From assembly GCA_025361105.1 (NCBI GenBank), contig JANYAW010000186.1:1-9060 (forward strand): a DNA stretch of 9,060 nt, written 5' to 3'. Numbering within the stretch: position 1 is the stretch's first letter; each line of letters starts with the position of its first letter. The notes beneath the pieces were generated by a model, which saw only the letters and a program-made list of their open reading frames with translations, searched no databases and was not told where the DNA came from. Below are positions 6,362-9,060 of the stretch, piece by piece. The stretch comes from Rhodocyclaceae bacterium. Lineage in GTDB: Bacteria > Pseudomonadota > Gammaproteobacteria > Burkholderiales > Rhodocyclaceae. Both the position numbers and the translations under genes were made by a program.

Positions 6362-7212
6362 ATCCGTCGTCCGTTATGCAGACAGTGCCGAAAATTGGTT
6401 TGAGAAATTGCATCGAGCCTTTGCGTGGAGTGCTGTGCGCAATCGGTGTGACACTGGTGTTGACGGGATGCGCGACCAGTGGCAATCCCAAAGATCCCAT
6501 TGAAGGCTTTAACCGCGCGATGTTTGCGATTAACGATGGCGTTGATCAAACCATCGTGAGACCAGTGGCAGTAGGCTACGACACTGTGATGCCTAGCCCG
6601 CTGAAAAAAGGCGTGACGAATTTCTTTGGCAATATTGCTGACCTGTTTATCGGCGTGAATAATCTGCTTCAAGGCAAGGTCTCAAGTGGTGTCAGCGACT
6701 TTGGCCGTGTATTGGTAAATTCAACGGTCGGCCTGTTAGGTCTGATTGACGTGGCTTCCGATATCGGCATGGAAAAGCATGATGAGGATTTTGGTCAGAC
6801 CTTTGGTCGATGGGGCATTGGCAGTGGTGCATATGTCGTTCTGCCGTTGCTGGGGCCAAGCACCGTGCGCGATTCCATCGGCCTCGTTGCCGATATGAAA
6901 ACCAATCCAATACCCTATCTCGACAATGTTTCAGCGCGTAATTCATTACTGGCGTTGAATTTGGTCGACAAGCGTGCAGGTTTTCTCGCCGCCGACAAAG
7001 TGGTTGAAGCGGCCGCGCTAGATAAATATTCGTACATCCGTGATGCGCATTTGCAACGTCGCAGAAACTTGATCTATGACGGAAATCCGCCGCGCGAGAG
7101 CGAAGACGGTGCGAGCACAATTGATATTGACATCGATCACAACGCGACGCTTGCCTATCAGGCAAATGCGCCTGACATTGCGAGTGAAGACGCAATCGCC
7201 GCAAGTAAATAG
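6358..7212 (+). CDS. mlaA: Outer-membrane phospholipid-removing lipoprotein MlaA (VacJ)
   Basis: This outer-membrane lipoprotein forms a ring-shaped channel that draws mislocalised phospholipids out of the outer leaflet and hands them to MlaC. The 284 residues begin with a long signal peptide ending in the lipobox LTGC, with lipidated C38. A39 at +2 carries no inner-membrane retention signal. The mature protein opens with the family motif DPIEGFNRAMF (46-56) and contains the conserved GAYVVLPLLGPSTVRD at 157-172. The tail from about 235 is polar, acidic and alanine-rich. The ATG at 6358 overlaps the mlaD stop by four bases, with AAGGA six bases before it. An ATG at 6376 would also leave a complete signal peptide. 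In E. coli this gene is unlinked to the other mla genes; here it sits between mlaD and mlaC. Confidence 0.97.
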   Translation: MNPSSVMQTVPKIGLRNCIEPLRGVLCAIGVTLVLTGCATSGNPKDPIEGFNRAMFAINDGVDQTIVRPVAVGYDTVMPSPLKKGVTNFFGNIADLFIGVNNLLQGKVSSGVSDFGRVLVNSTVGLLGLIDVASDIGMEKHDEDFGQTFGRWGIGSGAYVVLPLLGPSTVRDSIGLVADMKTNPIPYLDNVSARNSLLALNLVDKRAGFLAADKVVEAAALDKYSYIRDAHLQRRRNLIYDGNPPRESEDGASTIDIDIDHNATLAYQANAPDIASEDAIAASK

Positions 7213-7254
7213 GCGGTCACTAGCGCAGTATTGATTGTCACGTTTCGTTCATGT

Positions 7255-7272
7255 GCTGCCATTTTTGGTAGC
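7255..7272 (+). repeat. Short hairpin between mlaA and mlaC
   Basis: GCTGCCA (7255-7261), a TTTT loop and TGGTAGC (7266-7272) form a 7-bp stem with one G-U pair, followed by TTT and then the mlaC ribosome binding site AAGGA at 7276-7280. It lies in the only sizeable gap of the operon (7213-7289). The stem is too weak and the T run too short for a confident terminator. It could be an mRNA processing or stability element, or chance. I see no good promoter in this gap. Confidence 0.4.
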
Positions 7273-7289
7273 TTTAAGGAAAATAAATA

Positions 7290-7919
7290 ATGAAGCTGGT
7301 CACCTGCATTCTCACCTTGACGAGTCTTGTCGCGCTTTCTATGAACGTTAGCGCGGAGGAAATCGCGCCGGATACTTTGATTCGCAATGTTTCCAACGAG
7401 GTGTTGGATATCGTGCGCAAAGACAAAGATATTCAAGCGGGTCACACCGGTAAAGCGATTGACTTGGTTGAGTCCAAAGTCTTGCCGCATTTCAATTTCA
7501 TGCGAATGACGCAGCTTGCTGTGGGCAAAGATTGGCGTCAGGCCAGTAGTGAGCAACAAAAAACCTTGGCAGGCGAATTTCATACTTTGTTGGTTCGTAC
7601 CTATTCCAAAGCCTTGTCGGAATATCGGAATGAGAAAATCACTTTCAAACCGATGACCCTCAAACCCGAAGATACCGACGCACGGGTTCGTACGGAAATT
7701 TCGCAAGCCAACGGTGGCAAACCGATTGGTCTCGATTATTTCATGGAGAAATCGCCGAATGGCTGGAAAGTTTATGACATCGAGATTGGTGGCGTGAGCT
7801 TGATTACCAACTATCGCGAAACCTTTGGTAGCGAAATTCGCCGTAGTGGAATTGACGGTCTAATCAAATTATTGCAGTCAAAGAATCTGGCCAACGAAGG
7901 GGCTGCTGCAAAAAAATGA
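7290..7919 (+). CDS. mlaC: Periplasmic phospholipid carrier MlaC
   Basis: This soluble periplasmic protein carries a phospholipid between MlaA at the outer membrane and MlaD at the inner membrane. The 209 residues match the family (E. coli 211). The N-terminus is a Sec signal peptide: K2, a hydrophobic core to about residue 17, and cleavage probably after VSA (22/23). The mature part has the family pattern VLPHFNFMRMTQLAVGKDWRQAS, then the LAGEFHTLLVRTYSKAL helix, and near the end GWKVYDIEIGGVSLITNYR, a strongly conserved MlaC signature. The ATG has AAGGA nine bases upstream. The stop overlaps the mlaB ATG by four bases (7916-7919). Confidence 0.97.
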   Translation: MKLVTCILTLTSLVALSMNVSAEEIAPDTLIRNVSNEVLDIVRKDKDIQAGHTGKAIDLVESKVLPHFNFMRMTQLAVGKDWRQASSEQQKTLAGEFHTLLVRTYSKALSEYRNEKITFKPMTLKPEDTDARVRTEISQANGGKPIGLDYFMEKSPNGWKVYDIEIGGVSLITNYRETFGSEIRRSGIDGLIKLLQSKNLANEGAAAKK

Positions 7920-8209
7920 TTCAGATTAGTGGTGCACAGGCGCAGGTTTCTGGATTGATGACGATTGCCGCTGCAAGCGAATTGCTTATCGCGGGTCGTG
8001 ACGCGATAGCAGGTGCTACGGTTGGCGCCGCACAAACCTTCGATTTGTCGGCCGTTACCGAAGTGGATTCGGCTGGGCTGGCAGTGATGTTTGCATGGTT
8101 GCGTGAAGCAAAAAAGCGCAACGTGGAATTGACGTTTTGCAACTTACCCAAGAGCCTTAACTCCCTCGCGGCGGTGTATGACGTTGCAGCCTTGTTGCCA
8201 CAGACCTAA
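7916..8209 (+). CDS. mlaB: Cytoplasmic STAS-domain subunit MlaB
   Basis: This small cytoplasmic STAS protein binds MlaF and is needed for assembly and activity of the MlaFEDB transporter. The 97 residues match E. coli MlaB (97) in length. The STAS core FDLSAVTEVDSAGLAVMFAWL at about 42-62 is clear; D51-S52 aligns without gaps with D51-T52 of E. coli MlaB, where T52 is at the MlaF interface. Serine at this site is chemically conservative. The second half (VELTFCNLPKSLNSLAAVYDV) has the expected strand-helix pattern. The start overlaps the mlaC stop as ATGA. An AAGGGG 13 bases upstream is rather far, so reinitiation after mlaC is likely to matter. Confidence 0.94.
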   Translation: MIQISGAQAQVSGLMTIAAASELLIAGRDAIAGATVGAAQTFDLSAVTEVDSAGLAVMFAWLREAKKRNVELTFCNLPKSLNSLAAVYDVAALLPQT

Positions 8210-8226
8210 GCTGCACGGCTTCATTT

Positions 8227-9060
8227 ATGGTGGCATTGGTAGCAATTCGCGTGTCAAGGGTTTCAAAGCATTTTGGTGCGCTGAAGGCTCTGGATGAAAT
8301 CAATCTGGAAATTCCTCAAGGCGAATTTTTTGGTTTGCTTGGCCCCAACGGTGCGGGCAAAACCACATTGATTTCGACCCTCGCCGGCTTGACGCGTCCG
8401 ACGGCGGGCAAGATTTCGGTGATGGGCTTCGATGTCCAAACCGATTATCGACAAGCGCGCAGACAGCTCGGTGTGGTGCCGCAAGAACTTGTGTTCGATC
8501 CATTTTTTACCGTGCGCGAAACACTCAAAATCCAATCCGGATATTTTGGTGTCAAGAACAACGATGCGTGGATAGATGAAATTCTTGAAAATCTGGATCT
8601 GACCAGCAAGGCCAACGCCAACACGCGTACGCTGTCCGGCGGCATGAAACGTCGTGTGCTGATTGCGCAGGCGCTAGTACATCGGCCGCCGGTAATCGTG
8701 CTCGACGAACCAACTGCCGGTGTCGACGTGGAATTGCGTCAAACCCTGTGGCGCTTCATTCGTCGCCTCAATACCGATGGCCATACTATCGTGTTGACTA
8801 CGCACTATCTTGAAGAAGCCGAGAGCTTGTGCACTCGCGTAGCCATGCTCAAAGCCGGACAAATTGTGTTACTCGACAGCATGGAAAATGTGCTGCGTCA
8901 AGTATCGTCACACACGCTCAGAGTCAAATTGGATAGCCCGCCACCTGCATCTTTGGCCTTGAGTGAAGAAGCCGGCGGTGCCTGGTACGCCGCGCCATTT
9001 CGACAGTTTGATGAAGTCGAACCACTGCTCGCTCGCTTGCGTGAAGCGGATTGCGCAGTG
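8227..9060 (+). CDS. ABC-2 type exporter ATP-binding protein (YadG-like), partial at window end
   Basis: This is the ATPase of an ABC exporter of the YadG/CcmA/NodI class, which would pair with a multi-span ABC-2 permease expected just beyond the window. The 278 visible residues run off the end; YadG of E. coli has 308, so only a short tail is missing. Walker A is GPNGAGKTT at 39-47, the Q-loop is Q86 in VVPQE, the signature is LSGGM at 136-140, Walker B is VIVLDE at 156-161, and the switch His is H193 in TTHYLEEAE. It begins 17 bases after mlaB with no terminator between, so it is probably the seventh gene of the transcript. The ATG at 8227 gives the expected N-terminus, but no clear Shine-Dalgarno is seen and GTG 8230 or TTG 8236 are possible. 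The substrate is unknown; nothing shows it belongs to the Mla pathway biochemically. Confidence 0.92.
   Translation, partial: MVALVAIRVSRVSKHFGALKALDEINLEIPQGEFFGLLGPNGAGKTTLISTLAGLTRPTAGKISVMGFDVQTDYRQARRQLGVVPQELVFDPFFTVRETLKIQSGYFGVKNNDAWIDEILENLDLTSKANANTRTLSGGMKRRVLIAQALVHRPPVIVLDEPTAGVDVELRQTLWRFIRRLNTDGHTIVLTTHYLEEAESLCTRVAMLKAGQIVLLDSMENVLRQVSSHTLRVKLDSPPPASLALSEEAGGAWYAAPFRQFDEVEPLLARLREADCAV

Noticed and set aside
7235..7240. TTGTCA as a -35 element for a promoter of mlaC
   Set aside because: No acceptable -10 hexamer occurs 16 to 18 bases downstream; that stretch is the hairpin arm.
8210..8226. Terminator between mlaB and the following ABC ATPase
   Set aside because: Seventeen bases with no stem and no T run.
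1..9060. Mobile element, CRISPR array, tRNA or defence system
   Set aside because: I saw no terminal repeats, transposase, integrase, spaced direct repeats or tRNA-like cloverleaf. All long genes are core or regulatory families.

Overview
This window looks like ordinary chromosomal DNA of a Gram-negative proteobacterium, most likely a betaproteobacterium. That placement is inferred from gene order: an mlaF-E-D-A-C-B operon followed by a YadG-type ABC ATPase, and an xseB-ispA pair, are both arrangements I associate with betaproteobacteria. I see no tRNA, rRNA, CRISPR array, insertion sequence, integrase or attachment site. The window is almost fully coding, and both end genes run off the edges.

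Left half, minus strand (transcribed right to left). A sigma-54-type response regulator (4222 to 2717) is followed by a membrane-anchored AAA+ ATPase of the ExeA/MshM type with a C-terminal SPOR peptidoglycan-binding domain (2659 to 1121). Next come xseB, the exonuclease VII small subunit (1046 to 801), and ispA, farnesyl diphosphate synthase (804 to beyond base 1). xseB and ispA overlap by four bases (GTGA), and ispA starts at a GTG with a good Shine-Dalgarno, so they are almost certainly translationally coupled. The regulator and the SPOR-ATPase are 57 bp apart and could be co-transcribed. They are the least standard part of the window.

Right half, plus strand. A compact operon encodes the whole Mla system for retrograde phospholipid transport: MlaF (ATPase), MlaE (permease), MlaD (inner-membrane MCE protein), MlaA (outer-membrane lipoprotein), MlaC (periplasmic carrier) and MlaB (cytoplasmic STAS subunit). 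Junctions are 1 bp gaps or ATGA overlaps, except for a 77 bp gap before mlaC that contains a small hairpin. MlaA takes misplaced phospholipids from the outer leaflet of the outer membrane, MlaC ferries them across the periplasm, and the MlaFEDB complex receives them at the inner membrane. Seventeen bases after mlaB begins the ATPase of an ABC-2 type (YadG-like) exporter, cut by the window end.

The two halves are divergent, and their start regions are separated by only 61 to 115 bp depending on which starts are used. I found no convincing previously undescribed system. The best leads are the regulator plus AAA+/TM/SPOR pair, and several small junction-level signals described in the findings.
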